Source: Rhodobacter sp. (GTDB lineage Bacteria; Pseudomonadota; Alphaproteobacteria; Rhodobacterales; Rhodobacteraceae). Taken from it: a stretch of 64,000 nt of DNA. The notes below the pieces were generated by a model, which worked only from the letters and a program-made list of their open reading frames with translations, made no database searches and was not told the origin of the DNA. Shown piece after piece: positions 34,449-43,007 of this stretch; position 1 is the stretch's first letter; each line of letters begins with the position of its first letter. A program made the position numbers and the translations under genes. The stretch is from NCBI GenBank assembly GCA_020637595.1, contig JACKKE010000002.1:248001-312000 (forward strand), in the 5' to 3' direction.

Positions 34449-35351
34449 ATGAAGAAGATTGCTGCCGCTCTTGCCCTGACCACCGCCCTGACCGGCGTGG
34501 CCCAGGCGCAGGAAATCGCCGAGTTCAACATCGGCATTCTGGGTGGTGAGAACGCCCAGGACCGTCTGGCCAACAACGAGTGCTTCCGCGCCTATGTCGA
34601 GGATGCGCTGGGCGTGCCGACCCGTCTGTTCACCCCGGCCGACTATAACGGCGTGATCCAGGGCCTGCTGGGCGGCACGCTGGACGCAGCCTGGCTGGGC
34701 GCCTCGGGCTATGCCGCGACCTATCTGGCCGACCCGGAAGCGGTCGTCCCGGTGCTGGTCAAGACCAACCTCGACGGCTCGTATTCCTACTTCTCGATCG
34801 GGTTCGCGCGCGCCGACAGCGGTATCACCTCGCTGGCCGACATGCAGGGCCGCCGCTTTGGCTTTGGCGATCCGAACTCGACCTCGGGCTATCTGATCCC
34901 CTCGGTCGAGATCCCGCGCGAAACCGGCCACTCGATGGAATCGGGTGACTTTTTCGGTGAGGTCGTCTTTACCGGCGGCCACGAGCAGACGATCATCGCC
35001 GTCAACAACGGCACTGTCGACGGTGGCGTGACCTGGGCCGACGGTCTGGGCAACTGGGAAGACGGGTTCAACTCGGGCGCGCTGCGCCGCGCTGCCGATG
35101 CGGGCCTCGTCGACATGAACGACCTGGTGGAAATCTGGCGCTCGCGTCCGATCCCCGAGGGGCCGTTCGTGCTGCGCGCCTCGCTGCCGCAGGACGTGCG
35201 CGACACCGTGACCGCGCTGCTGGCGAACCTCGACGAAACCGACGCGACCTGCCTCTATGGCGTCGCCGCCGGCGAGACCGCGGGCTTTGAGCCGATCACC
35301 CACAACGCCTACGAAACCATCATCGAAGTCCGTCGCCAACAGGCGAACTGA
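34449..35351 (+). CDS. phnD: Phosphonate-binding periplasmic protein
   Basis: Periplasmic receptor of the PhnCDE importer. The 300-residue precursor has a classical signal peptide (MKKIAAALALTTALTGVAQA, cut before QEIAEF) and a type II periplasmic-binding fold with FTPADYNGVIQGLLGGTLDAAWLG, FGFGDPNSTSGYLIPS and an EQTIIAVNNGTVDGG hinge region. It is followed by a strong intrinsic terminator before phnE, which should make it the most abundant product of the set. Confidence 0.95.
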   Translation: MKKIAAALALTTALTGVAQAQEIAEFNIGILGGENAQDRLANNECFRAYVEDALGVPTRLFTPADYNGVIQGLLGGTLDAAWLGASGYAATYLADPEAVVPVLVKTNLDGSYSYFSIGFARADSGITSLADMQGRRFGFGDPNSTSGYLIPSVEIPRETGHSMESGDFFGEVVFTGGHEQTIIAVNNGTVDGGVTWADGLGNWEDGFNSGALRRAADAGLVDMNDLVEIWRSRPIPEGPFVLRASLPQDVRDTVTALLANLDETDATCLYGVAAGETAGFEPITHNAYETIIEVRRQQAN

Positions 35352-35360
35352 CCCCCCCCT

Positions 35361-35399
35361 GCCGGGCCTTGGCCATCTGCCGAGGCCCGGCTTTTTTTA
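35361..35399 (+). terminator. Intrinsic terminator between phnD and phnE
   Basis: A 13-bp stem (GCCGGGCCTTGGC with GCCGAGGCCCGGC, one G-T pair) and a CATCT loop, followed by seven T residues. It is the most canonical terminator in the window. Read-through is needed for phnE transcription from the phnC promoter. Confidence 0.92.
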
Positions 35400-35411
35400 T
35401 CCGAGACATCC

Positions 35412-36275
35412 ATGACCGCAAGCGATGCCCTCCCCGGCGCACCGGGCGCAATCCGCGACACCTATCTGGCGCTGACCCGCCGGCGCAGGCTTTATTCCGG
35501 GATCGTGCTGCTCCTGTTCGTGGTGTTCTTCGTCTCGGGCTTTCGCATCGCCGAAGACCGCAACGCCGGCGGGTTCCTGGACGGGCTCAGCCATATCTTC
35601 GATTTCCCCGCCGCGATGATCCGCGAGGCCGCCGAAAAGGCCGCGAACCTGCCCGGGCACATGCTGGACGTGCTGCCGGCGCTGGTCGAGACGATCAATA
35701 TCGCCGCGGTGTCGACGCTGCTCGGCACGCTGGCCGGGATGGTGCTGGCGCTGCTCGCGACCCGGGGGCTGGCGCCCTGGCCGCGCCTGGCCGGCGTGTT
35801 CCGGCGGGTCTCGGACATCCTGCGCGCGGTGCCCGAGATCGTCGTCGCGCTGGTGCTGATCTTCGTTCTGGGCTCGGGCCCGGTGCCCGCCGCCATCGCC
35901 ATCGCCCTGCACACCACCGGCGCGATGGGCAAGCTGTTCTCCGAGGTCAACGAGAACGTCGACCCGAAACCGCTCGAGGGGCTGGCCTCGGTCGGGGCGT
36001 CCTGGGGGCAGCGGATGTGGCTGGGGGTCATCCCGCAGGTCGCGCCCAACTATTTCAGCTATGCCCTGCTGCGCTTCGAGATCAACATCCGCGCCTCGGC
36101 GATCCTGGGCTTCGTCGGTGCCGGCGGCATCGGCTATGAGCTGAAGAACGCGATGACCTTTGGCCAGGGCAAGCTGGACGAGGCCGCGGGGATCTTTCTG
36201 GTGCTCTTTGCGACGATCGTGATCTTTGACCAGCTCTCCAGCATGGTCCGCAACCGCCTGACCTACGGGGCCTGA
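35412..36275 (+). CDS. phnE: Phosphonate ABC transporter permease, first copy
   Basis: Inner-membrane permease of the phosphonate importer, 287 residues. It has about six membrane segments and the EAA loop that contacts the ATPase (FSEVNENVDPKPLEGLASVGASWGQRMWLGVIPQ). It ends with the usual GGIGYELKNAMTFG motif. It is separated from the second permease gene by one base, so the pair is translated together and likely forms a heterodimer. Confidence 0.95.
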   Translation: MTASDALPGAPGAIRDTYLALTRRRRLYSGIVLLLFVVFFVSGFRIAEDRNAGGFLDGLSHIFDFPAAMIREAAEKAANLPGHMLDVLPALVETINIAAVSTLLGTLAGMVLALLATRGLAPWPRLAGVFRRVSDILRAVPEIVVALVLIFVLGSGPVPAAIAIALHTTGAMGKLFSEVNENVDPKPLEGLASVGASWGQRMWLGVIPQVAPNYFSYALLRFEINIRASAILGFVGAGGIGYELKNAMTFGQGKLDEAAGIFLVLFATIVIFDQLSSMVRNRLTYGA

Positions 36276-36276
36276 G

Positions 36277-37605
36277 ATGACCGCTGCCATTGCCCTGCAA
36301 GACGATCTTCTGGCGCGGTTCCGGGCCAAGCGCCTGCGCGCCTTCGTGATCCCCGGGATTATCCTTGTCTATCTGCTCTACGTCGTCGTGGCTTTCGACG
36401 TGCCGGGGCTGGCACAGCGCGCGCGGCTGGACAACGCGGCGATCCTGCTGACCGATGCGGTGGCGCACAAGGTCCATGTCACCCGCGACAACCGCCGCGG
36501 CGGGGTCGAGGTGTCGATCGAGGGTTCGCGCCGGATGGTGTTCGCCGCGGATCAGATGCCCGACTGGGTGTCGATCGACGGCGAGACGGTGCAGATCGCC
36601 CTGCCGCACGGCCATTCGGTGACCTATGACGGCCCCGTGGTGACCTATCACCACCCCGATTACGGCCCGATCCGTATGGTGGCGGGCGACGGTGTCCAGC
36701 TGGATCTGCCCACCGCCACGCTGCCCGATTTCATCAATGCCTCGGCCAATCGCGTGTCGATCACCACCGAGGCCGGGCGCCTGACGATGACCCGCTCGCG
36801 CACCGAGACCATGCGCTATTTCCCGGGGTGGGAGCTGTTCTTCTTCGACCTGCGCAGCCCCTTCCACGCGATGAGCTGGACCGAGATCGCCGCATCGGTG
36901 ATCGGCGGCGCGCGCATCGAGCCCGACCGCAGCAACCTGTCGCTGATGATCTCGAACATCTGGAACAACGACATCTGGCGGCACAAGGACGTGGTCTGGG
37001 CGCTGGGCGAGACGATCCTGATGGCCTTCCTCGGCACCTTCGGCGCGGCGCTGATCTCGCTGCCGCTGGCGTTCCTCGCCGCCGGGAACTTCGCCCCCTC
37101 GCGCGCCATCCGCTTTGCCATGCGCCGCGTGTTCGACTTCATGCGCGGCGTGGATGCGCTGATCTTCACCATCATCCTGTCGCGCGCTTTCGGTCCCGGC
37201 CCGATGACCGGCGCGCTGGCGATCCTGACCACCGACACCGGCACCTTCGGCAAGATGTTTTCCGAGGCGCTGGAGAATGTCGACGGCAAGCAGATCGAGG
37301 GGATCCGCTCGACCGGGGCCAGCGCCGCGCAACGCTATCGCTTCGGGGTGATCCCGCAGGTGATGCCGGTGCTGCTCAGCCAGGTGCTCTATCTCTTCGA
37401 ATCCAACACCCGGTCCGCCACGATCATCGGCGCGATTGTCGGCGGCGGTATCGGTCTGTTGCTGACACAGGCGATCCAGACCACGGCGGATTGGGAAAAG
37501 GTGACCTATTACATCATTCTGATCGTCGGGATGGTGATCCTGATGGATGCCTTTTCGGGCTTCCTGCGCCGGCGGCTGATCTCGGGCGACGGGTCGGGCC
37601 GGTAG
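36277..37605 (+). CDS. phnE: Phosphonate ABC transporter permease, long second copy
   Basis: A 442-residue PhnE with the same C-terminal permease core (EAA loop FSEALENVDGKQIEGIRSTGA, end GGGIGLLLTQAIQTT) but with about 150 additional residues after the first membrane helix. That segment (roughly residues 45-210) is polar, beta-rich and probably periplasmic. Long second PhnE subunits occur in other alphaproteobacteria. It is followed by a short-chain dehydrogenase gene only 9 bp away. Confidence 0.93.
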   Translation: MTAAIALQDDLLARFRAKRLRAFVIPGIILVYLLYVVVAFDVPGLAQRARLDNAAILLTDAVAHKVHVTRDNRRGGVEVSIEGSRRMVFAADQMPDWVSIDGETVQIALPHGHSVTYDGPVVTYHHPDYGPIRMVAGDGVQLDLPTATLPDFINASANRVSITTEAGRLTMTRSRTETMRYFPGWELFFFDLRSPFHAMSWTEIAASVIGGARIEPDRSNLSLMISNIWNNDIWRHKDVVWALGETILMAFLGTFGAALISLPLAFLAAGNFAPSRAIRFAMRRVFDFMRGVDALIFTIILSRAFGPGPMTGALAILTTDTGTFGKMFSEALENVDGKQIEGIRSTGASAAQRYRFGVIPQVMPVLLSQVLYLFESNTRSATIIGAIVGGGIGLLLTQAIQTTADWEKVTYYIILIVGMVILMDAFSGFLRRRLISGDGSGR

Positions 37606-37614
37606 GGAACCACG

Positions 37615-38268
37615 ATGACGCATGTCCTGATCACCGGCGTCGGGCGCGGGCTGGGTCGCGCCACCGCCGAGGCCGCTCTTGCCCGGGGATGGATGGTGAC
37701 GGGAACCGTTCGCGACGGCACCGCGCCCGAGGGGGTCACCATCCACCGGCTCGATGTGACGGATCGCAGCGCGCTGTATCTCGCCGCGTCCGAGACCGGC
37801 CCGGTCGACATTCTGATCAACAACGCCGGCACGCTGGGTCCTGAAAGCCAGACCCCGCTGGATATGGATTTCGGCGGTTTCGCTCGGACGCTGGCCGTCA
37901 ACACGCTGGCGCCGCTGTCGGTCGTGCAGGCGTTCCTTGGCAACCTGCGGGCCTCGGATCGGGGGCGCATCCTGTCGATCTCCAGCCAGATGTCCTGGAT
38001 GGGCTATGCCAAGTCCGACGCGATCGCCTATCGGGCCTCGAAGGTTGCGCTGAACAAGGTGATGCAGGGTCTTGCCACCGATCTGACCCCCGAGGGGATC
38101 GCCGTTGCGCTGGTCGATCCGGGCTGGGTGCGCACCGATATGGGCGGACCCGAAGCCGATCTTGATCCCCGCACCGTGGCCGAGGGCATCCTGACGCTGG
38201 CCGACGGTCTGACGATGCAGCACACCGGCCGATTTTTCCGCTACGACGGACAACAGCGCGAGTTTTGA
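37615..38268 (+). CDS. Short-chain dehydrogenase/reductase
   Basis: NAD(P)-dependent oxidoreductase of 217 residues with the N-terminal cofactor motif TGVGRGLGRA, the NNAG motif (ILINNAGTLGP), and the active-site Ser, Tyr and Lys in SISSQMSWMG and AYRASKVALN. It is in the phosphonate operon, 9 bp after phnE, so it may act on an alcohol or aldehyde of a phosphonate substrate. The stop is 2 bases before the next gene. Substrate is unknown. Confidence 0.85.
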   Translation: MTHVLITGVGRGLGRATAEAALARGWMVTGTVRDGTAPEGVTIHRLDVTDRSALYLAASETGPVDILINNAGTLGPESQTPLDMDFGGFARTLAVNTLAPLSVVQAFLGNLRASDRGRILSISSQMSWMGYAKSDAIAYRASKVALNKVMQGLATDLTPEGIAVALVDPGWVRTDMGGPEADLDPRTVAEGILTLADGLTMQHTGRFFRYDGQQREF

Positions 38269-38270
38269 GA

Positions 38271-38888
38271 ATGACCAGGCTTTCCGCCGATACCCCCCTG
38301 ATCCACCCCGATTGCGAAATCGCCAACAGCACCTTTGGCGCGTATTGCGAGGTCGGGCGCGGCAGCCGCGTGCTGAATTCGACCTTTGGCGACTATGCCT
38401 ATTGCGACCGCCACGCCGACATTGCCAATTGCGCCGTCGGCAAGTTCGCCAACATCGCTGCGCTGACCCGCATCGGGCCGACCGACCACCCGTGGCGCAA
38501 CGCAGCGCAGCACCATTTCCTCTATCGCTCGGCCGCCTATTGGGACGATGCGCAGAACGATCCCGCGTTCTTTGCCCATCGCGCTTCGCGCCGCTGCACA
38601 TTGGGCCATGATTGCTGGATCGGGCACGGCGCCATCATCAAGCCCGAGGTCACCGTGGGCATCGGCGCCATCGTCGCCTCGGGCGCGGTGGTGACCCGCG
38701 ACGTGCCGCCTTTCACCATCGTCGCGGGCGTCCCGGCGCAGCCGATCCGCGCGCGCTTTCCCGAGGCGGTGATCGACCGGCTGCTGGCACTGGCCTGGTG
38801 GGACTGGTCGCACGACCGGCTGCGCGCCGCGCTCGAGGATTTCCGCGCCTTGCCCGCCGAGGAGTTTCTGGAGCGCCACGGGGGCTGA
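38271..38888 (+). CDS. Phosphonate-associated hexapeptide-repeat transferase
   Basis: A 205-residue left-handed beta-helix protein of the xenobiotic/chloramphenicol acetyltransferase type. Hexapeptide repeats run from about residue 15 (NSTFGAYCEVGRGSRVLNSTFG) to 155 (GHDCWIGHGAIIKPEVTVGIGAIV and SGAVVTRDVPPFTIVAGVPA), interrupted by the loop GPTDHPWRNAAQHHF that supplies the catalytic histidine. Members next to C-P lyase genes are known as a phosphonate-metabolism subgroup. It may acetylate an amino-phosphonate. ATG 38271 is two bases after the dehydrogenase stop. Confidence 0.86.
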   Translation: MTRLSADTPLIHPDCEIANSTFGAYCEVGRGSRVLNSTFGDYAYCDRHADIANCAVGKFANIAALTRIGPTDHPWRNAAQHHFLYRSAAYWDDAQNDPAFFAHRASRRCTLGHDCWIGHGAIIKPEVTVGIGAIVASGAVVTRDVPPFTIVAGVPAQPIRARFPEAVIDRLLALAWWDWSHDRLRAALEDFRALPAEEFLERHGG

Positions 38889-38906
38889 CCCCGCGGCACC
38901 TCCGGC

Positions 38907-40079
38907 TTATTGCGCCGCCAGGGTCACCGCCGATCCCATCAGCCGCCGCGCCGCCTCGCCCTGGGCATGGGCCAGCCGGCCGCCGGCAATCGTCGCCTCG
39001 ATGGTGTGGGTTTCGGCGTGCAAGATCGCCAGATCCGCCCGCATCCCGGGGTCCAGCCGACCGCGATCCGTCAGCCCCATGATCCGGGCGGGCGCGGCCG
39101 CGATCAGATCCCAGGCGCGGGCCAGCGGCAGCGTGCCACGCTGGTCCAGCGCCACCGCCGCTTGCGCCAGCGCCGGATAGTAATAGTCCGACATCAACGC
39201 ATCGACGAGGCCCTCGGCCACCAGATCCTCGGCGGCGATGTTGCCGGTCTGGCTGCCGCCGCGCACCACGTTCGGCGCACCCATCAGCACCGGCTCGCCC
39301 GCCGCATGCGCAGCGCGGGCCGCCGCGGCGGTGGTCGGGAATTCGCAGATCGGCGCGCCGATGCCGCGGAAGAACCCGCGGGTGCGCGCGTCCGCATCGT
39401 CATGCGAGCCCATCGCCACGCCGCGTGCCGCCAGCCCCGCGGCCAGATCCGCCAGCGCCTCGGGCACAAAGGGTTCCTGCTGCGCGGCGGTTTCGATCAC
39501 CGACAGCAGCTCATGCGCCGAACGCCCCTGCTGCGCTGCCCATTGTGCGAATCTCTGGGGTCTGTCGCGGACCATCTCCAGCGCCTCGGGCAGGTGGTTG
39601 TTGAACACGACATAGTCGACATTGTGCCGCACGAGCGCGGCCAGCACCCGCGGGTGTTCGTCGAGGACATGGGTCTCCAGCCGGATCTGGATGCGCAGAT
39701 CGGGCAGCAGCCCGCCCTTTGCCCGGTCGAGCGCCTCGAGCAGTGCCTCGGTCGCCTCGGCCCCGCGAAACCCGCCCTCCCAACTCCAGCTTTGCGCCAT
39801 CCAGGCGGTGGTCACCCCGTTCGCTGCCAGCTCCGCCGCGACGGACCGCAGCGCGCGGGTCTTGTCGAAGGGCGCAGTGGGGCGCGGCGAGAGGTGGCGT
39901 TCGAACCCGTCGCCATGCAGGTCGATGATCCCGGGCAGGATCAGATAGCCGGGCAGGTCGATCTCAGGGGCAGGGGTGTCGTCGATCAGACCACCGGCCA
40001 AGGTGAACGGTTCGTCGCGCAGGGCGCCGTCGCGCAACACGCGGGCGCCGGTCAGGCGGATGGGGGGCAGCAAGGGCAT
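38907..40079 (-). CDS. phnM: PhnM-type amidohydrolase, first copy
   Basis: Predicted to remove pyrophosphate from alpha-D-ribose 1-methylphosphonate 5-triphosphate before C-P cleavage. The 390-residue amidohydrolase has the metal motif GIIDLHGDGFERHLSPRP, GVAMGSHDDAD, and MSDYYYPALAQAA. Compared with the second PhnM at 47417 it has a different first motif (HGDGFERH against HTDNLERH), so it may be a specialised paralog. It is on the minus strand with phnF, 57 bp downstream of it, apart from both plus-strand phn runs. Confidence 0.88.
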   Translation of the reverse strand: MPLLPPIRLTGARVLRDGALRDEPFTLAGGLIDDTPAPEIDLPGYLILPGIIDLHGDGFERHLSPRPTAPFDKTRALRSVAAELAANGVTTAWMAQSWSWEGGFRGAEATEALLEALDRAKGGLLPDLRIQIRLETHVLDEHPRVLAALVRHNVDYVVFNNHLPEALEMVRDRPQRFAQWAAQQGRSAHELLSVIETAAQQEPFVPEALADLAAGLAARGVAMGSHDDADARTRGFFRGIGAPICEFPTTAAAARAAHAAGEPVLMGAPNVVRGGSQTGNIAAEDLVAEGLVDALMSDYYYPALAQAAVALDQRGTLPLARAWDLIAAAPARIMGLTDRGRLDPGMRADLAILHAETHTIEATIAGGRLAHAQGEAARRLMGSAVTLAAQ

Positions 40080-40136
40080 GAGGGGCTCCGAATAGATCCC
40101 TCCGTATCCCTTGGCTGCGTGACACTGCAGTGACGG

Positions 40137-40850
40137 TCAGTCCGGCGTTATGGTCAGGGTCACACGCTCGCCCGCGAAATGCCCCTCGGCGTATTCCACC
40201 GGGGTGCCGTCGGGGGCGGTGTTCAGCCCCTCTTGCCGCATGACGGGATCGCCGCGCCGCAACGACAGATGCCCGGCCAGGATCGCATCGGCGGCGCGTG
40301 CGGACAGCCGGGTCCAGGCGCGCAGATAGTCGCTGACCCCGCAGTGCGCCAGCGCATCGGTGATCCCCAGCCCCTCGGCCAGCGCCTCTTGCATGCCGGG
40401 CAGCCGCGCGACCGGAAAGGACGAGCGGAAATGCCCGATCGTCACCCCGTCCGACAGCGTCAGCCCCTCGACCCGCAGCACCGGGTCGCCGGGGCGGATC
40501 TGCAGGGCCTCGGCTTCGGTCACGGTGGCGGGGCCGGTCAGGGTGCCAAGGATCCGCCGCCCGGGAACCCGCCCGGTGGCCGACAGCGCGCGGTGAAACC
40601 GCATCCGCCGGGTCAGCGGGTATTCCGTGGGCTGCGCCGCGACAAAGGCCCCTGCGCCGCGCCGGGTGTGGATCGCGCCTGCGTCGACCAATGCCGACAG
40701 CGCATGGCGGACCGTATGCCGGTTCACGCCAAAGCGTGCGGCGAACTGGGCCTCGGTCGGCAGCCTGTCGCCGGGGCGCAGGCCTGCGGTGATCTCGGCG
40801 GCGATCTGGTCTGCGATCTGACGCCAGAGCGGGCTGTCGGGGCGTGTCAT
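40137..40850 (-). CDS. phnF: PhnF-type GntR/HutC transcriptional regulator
   Basis: Repressor of the GntR family, HutC branch, 237 residues. The N-terminal winged helix reads LWRQIADQIAAEITAGLRPGDRLPTEAQFAARFGVNRHTVRHALSAL-type sequence (residues 7-55), and the C-terminal UTRA effector domain includes TEYPLTRRMRFHRALSATGR and VLRVEGLTLSDG. It is divergent from phnG across a 77-bp gap that holds an inverted repeat, so it probably controls phnG onward as well as itself and phnM. The effector is likely a phosphonate or phosphate sugar. Confidence 0.9.
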   Translation of the reverse strand: MTRPDSPLWRQIADQIAAEITAGLRPGDRLPTEAQFAARFGVNRHTVRHALSALVDAGAIHTRRGAGAFVAAQPTEYPLTRRMRFHRALSATGRVPGRRILGTLTGPATVTEAEALQIRPGDPVLRVEGLTLSDGVTIGHFRSSFPVARLPGMQEALAEGLGITDALAHCGVSDYLRAWTRLSARAADAILAGHLSLRRGDPVMRQEGLNTAPDGTPVEYAEGHFAGERVTLTITPD

Positions 40851-40891
40851 CGAAAATTCACGTGATTGGGGGAGAGTGTTTTGCTAGAAGA

Positions 40892-40917
40892 TGTCTAGTT
40901 GTATAGAAATCTAGACA
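40892..40917. promoter_or_regulatory. Probable PhnF operator between phnF and phnG
   Basis: TGTCTAG and CTAGACA form a perfect inverted repeat with a 12-bp spacer, in an AT-rich gap between the divergent genes. A second, inner dyad (TCTA with TAGA) overlaps it. HutC-type regulators bind such TAG-centred dyads. The site ends 10 bp before the phnG ATG and lies about 40 bp from phnF, so it could repress both directions. Confidence 0.75.
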
Positions 40918-40927
40918 AATAGGCAAG

Positions 40928-41368
40928 ATGTCCAATCTCTCGTCTTTCAGCAGGGCTCAGTCCCTGGGGCTGCTGGCCCGCGCGCCGGCCGAGCGCCTGG
41001 CCGCACTGTTCCCCGAAGCCGCCGCGCATACCGTGCTGCGCGGGCCGGAAACCGGCGCGGTGATGGTGCGCGGCCGTCAGGGCGGCACCGGGGCCCCATT
41101 CAACCTGGGCGAAATGACCGTGACGCGCTGTTCCGTGCGGCTGGCCTGCGGCACTGACGGGCACGCCTATGTGCAGGGCCGCGACAAGGCGCATGCGCGT
41201 CGCGCGGCGGTGCTGGACGCGCTCTTGCAGACCGCCGAGGCCGCGCGGCTGACCGCCGGCGTTCTGGCCCCCCTTGCCGCCGAGGAAACCGCCCGCCGCG
41301 CCACTCGCGCCGCGAAAGCCGCGGCGACCAAGGTCGAGTTCTTCACCCTGGTGCGCGGAGAGGATTGA
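40928..41368 (+). CDS. phnG: C-P lyase subunit PhnG
   Basis: Part of the PhnGHIJ core complex that, with ATP, couples a phosphonate to ribose and cleaves the carbon-phosphorus bond. The 146-residue protein carries PETGAVMVRGRQGGTGAPFNLGEMTVTRCSVRL-type residues and the family region GHAYVQGRDKAHARRAAVLDALLQ. It begins 10 bp after the PhnF operator and overlaps phnH by 4 bases. Confidence 0.94.
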   Translation: MSNLSSFSRAQSLGLLARAPAERLAALFPEAAAHTVLRGPETGAVMVRGRQGGTGAPFNLGEMTVTRCSVRLACGTDGHAYVQGRDKAHARRAAVLDALLQTAEAARLTAGVLAPLAAEETARRATRAAKAAATKVEFFTLVRGED

Positions 41369-41937
41369 TGACCCCCGATGCCATGACCGGCGGTTTCGCC
41401 GACGCTCCGATCCAGTCCGCCAAGGGGTTCCGCGCGATCCTCGAGGTCCTGTCGCGCCCCGGCACGATCGTTGCCGCCCCCGGCGCGCAACCGCCCGCGC
41501 CGCTGTCACCGGCCGCGGGGCTGGCCGCGCTGGTGCTGTTCGACGGCACGACGCCGGTGCACCTGGCTGGCCGCCACGATTGCTCCGCGGTGCGCGACTG
41601 GCTCACCTTTCAGACCGGCGCGCCGCTGGTCGGGGCCGGCGAGGCGATGTTCGCCATCGGTGATTGGTCCGCCCTGTCGCCGGTCACCCGCTTTGCCATC
41701 GGCACCCCGGAATACCCCGACCGCGCCGCGACGCTGATCGTCGAGACGGATCGCCTGGCGGCCGAGGGTGCGCTTCTGCGGGGCCCCGGCATTGCCCGGA
41801 CCGCCCGCCTGTCGCTGCCCGAAATCGCGGCGTTCCGCGCCAACCGCGCGCTGTTCCCGCTGGGCTTCGACACGCTGTTCACCTGTGGCGACCGGCTGGC
41901 CGGCCTGCCGCGCAGCACCATCGTGGAGGGTGCCTGA
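41365..41937 (+). CDS. phnH: C-P lyase subunit PhnH
   Basis: Core subunit of the C-P lyase complex, 190 residues, with a PLP-transferase-like fold that lacks PLP. Family residues include GGFADAPIQSAKGFRAILEVLSRPGTI near the N-terminus and a C-terminal LPEIAAFRANRALFPLGFDTLFTCGDRLAGLPRST. It overlaps phnG by 4 bases, and its stop shares one base with the phnI start. Confidence 0.94.
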   Translation: MMTPDAMTGGFADAPIQSAKGFRAILEVLSRPGTIVAAPGAQPPAPLSPAAGLAALVLFDGTTPVHLAGRHDCSAVRDWLTFQTGAPLVGAGEAMFAIGDWSALSPVTRFAIGTPEYPDRAATLIVETDRLAAEGALLRGPGIARTARLSLPEIAAFRANRALFPLGFDTLFTCGDRLAGLPRSTIVEGA

Positions 41938-43007
41938 TGTATGTCGCCGTCAAGGGTGGCGAACGCGCCATCGACAACGCCCACGCCTTTCTGGCCGAGG
42001 AACGCCGCGGCGACCCCACGGTGCCGGACCTCAGCATCGCCCAGATCCGCGCGCAGATGGCGCTGGCGGTGAACCGGGTGATGGCCGAGGGCTCGCTCTA
42101 TGATCCCGATCTGGCCGCGCTGGCGATCAAGCAGGCGCGCGGCGATCTGATCGAGGCGATCTTTCTGATCCGCGCCTATCGCACCACGCTGCCCCGGCTG
42201 GGCCATTCGAACCCGGTCGACACCGGGGCGATGGCGGCGGTGCGGCGGATTTCTGCGACCTACAAGGATCTGCCGGGTGGGCAGGTGCTGGGGCCGACCT
42301 TCGACTATACCCACCGGCTGATCGACTTTGCCCTGGCCGCCGAGGGCGACGCCCCGGAGGCGCCGCGCGCCGCGCCGCTGGGGCCGGTGCCCCGCGTCAC
42401 CGGGTTTCTGGACCGCGAGGGCCTGATCGAGGACGAGCCCGCCAGCGACACTCCGCCGCGCGACCTGACGCGCGAGCCGATGGAACTGCCCGCCGACCGT
42501 GCGCTGCGCCTGCAGGCGCTGACCCGGGGGGACGAGGGGTTCATCCTGTCGCTCGCCTATTCCAGCCAGCGCGGCTATGGCCGCACGCATCCTTTCGTGG
42601 GCGAGCTGCGCATCGGTGAGGTCGCGGTCGAGATGGACATCCCCGAGCTGGGGTTCGCCATCGAGATCGGTGAGATCACCGTCACCGAATGCGAGACGGT
42701 CAACCAGTTCACCGGCTCGAAAACCCAGCCCGCGCAGTTCACCCGCGGCTATGGGCTGGTCTTTGGCCAGACCGAGCGCAAGGCAATTTCCATGTCGCTG
42801 GTCGACCGCGCCTTGCGCTGGGCGGAACTGGGTGAAGAGAACACCGGCGCCCCGGTGCAGGATCAGGAATTCGTCCTGATGCACGCCGACAACATCCAGG
42901 CGACCGGGTTCCTCGAACATATCAAGCTGCCGCATTACGTCGATTTCCAGTCCGAGCTGGAACTCGTGCGGGCGCTGCGGTCGGGCCTGCGGGAGGCGGC
43001 GGAATGA
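41937..43007 (+). CDS. phnI: C-P lyase subunit PhnI (nucleosidase component)
   Basis: The 356-residue subunit carries the nucleosidase activity that helps make ribose 1-methylphosphonate 5-triphosphate. It starts MYVAVKGGERAIDNAHAFLAEERRGD, typical of the family, and has EMDIPELGFAIEIGEITVTECETVNQF and TRGYGLVFGQTERKAISMSLVDRAL near the C-terminus. ATG 41937 overlaps the phnH stop. It overlaps the following HAD gene by 4 bases rather than phnJ, which is unusual. Confidence 0.95.
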   Translation: MYVAVKGGERAIDNAHAFLAEERRGDPTVPDLSIAQIRAQMALAVNRVMAEGSLYDPDLAALAIKQARGDLIEAIFLIRAYRTTLPRLGHSNPVDTGAMAAVRRISATYKDLPGGQVLGPTFDYTHRLIDFALAAEGDAPEAPRAAPLGPVPRVTGFLDREGLIEDEPASDTPPRDLTREPMELPADRALRLQALTRGDEGFILSLAYSSQRGYGRTHPFVGELRIGEVAVEMDIPELGFAIEIGEITVTECETVNQFTGSKTQPAQFTRGYGLVFGQTERKAISMSLVDRALRWAELGEENTGAPVQDQEFVLMHADNIQATGFLEHIKLPHYVDFQSELELVRALRSGLREAAE

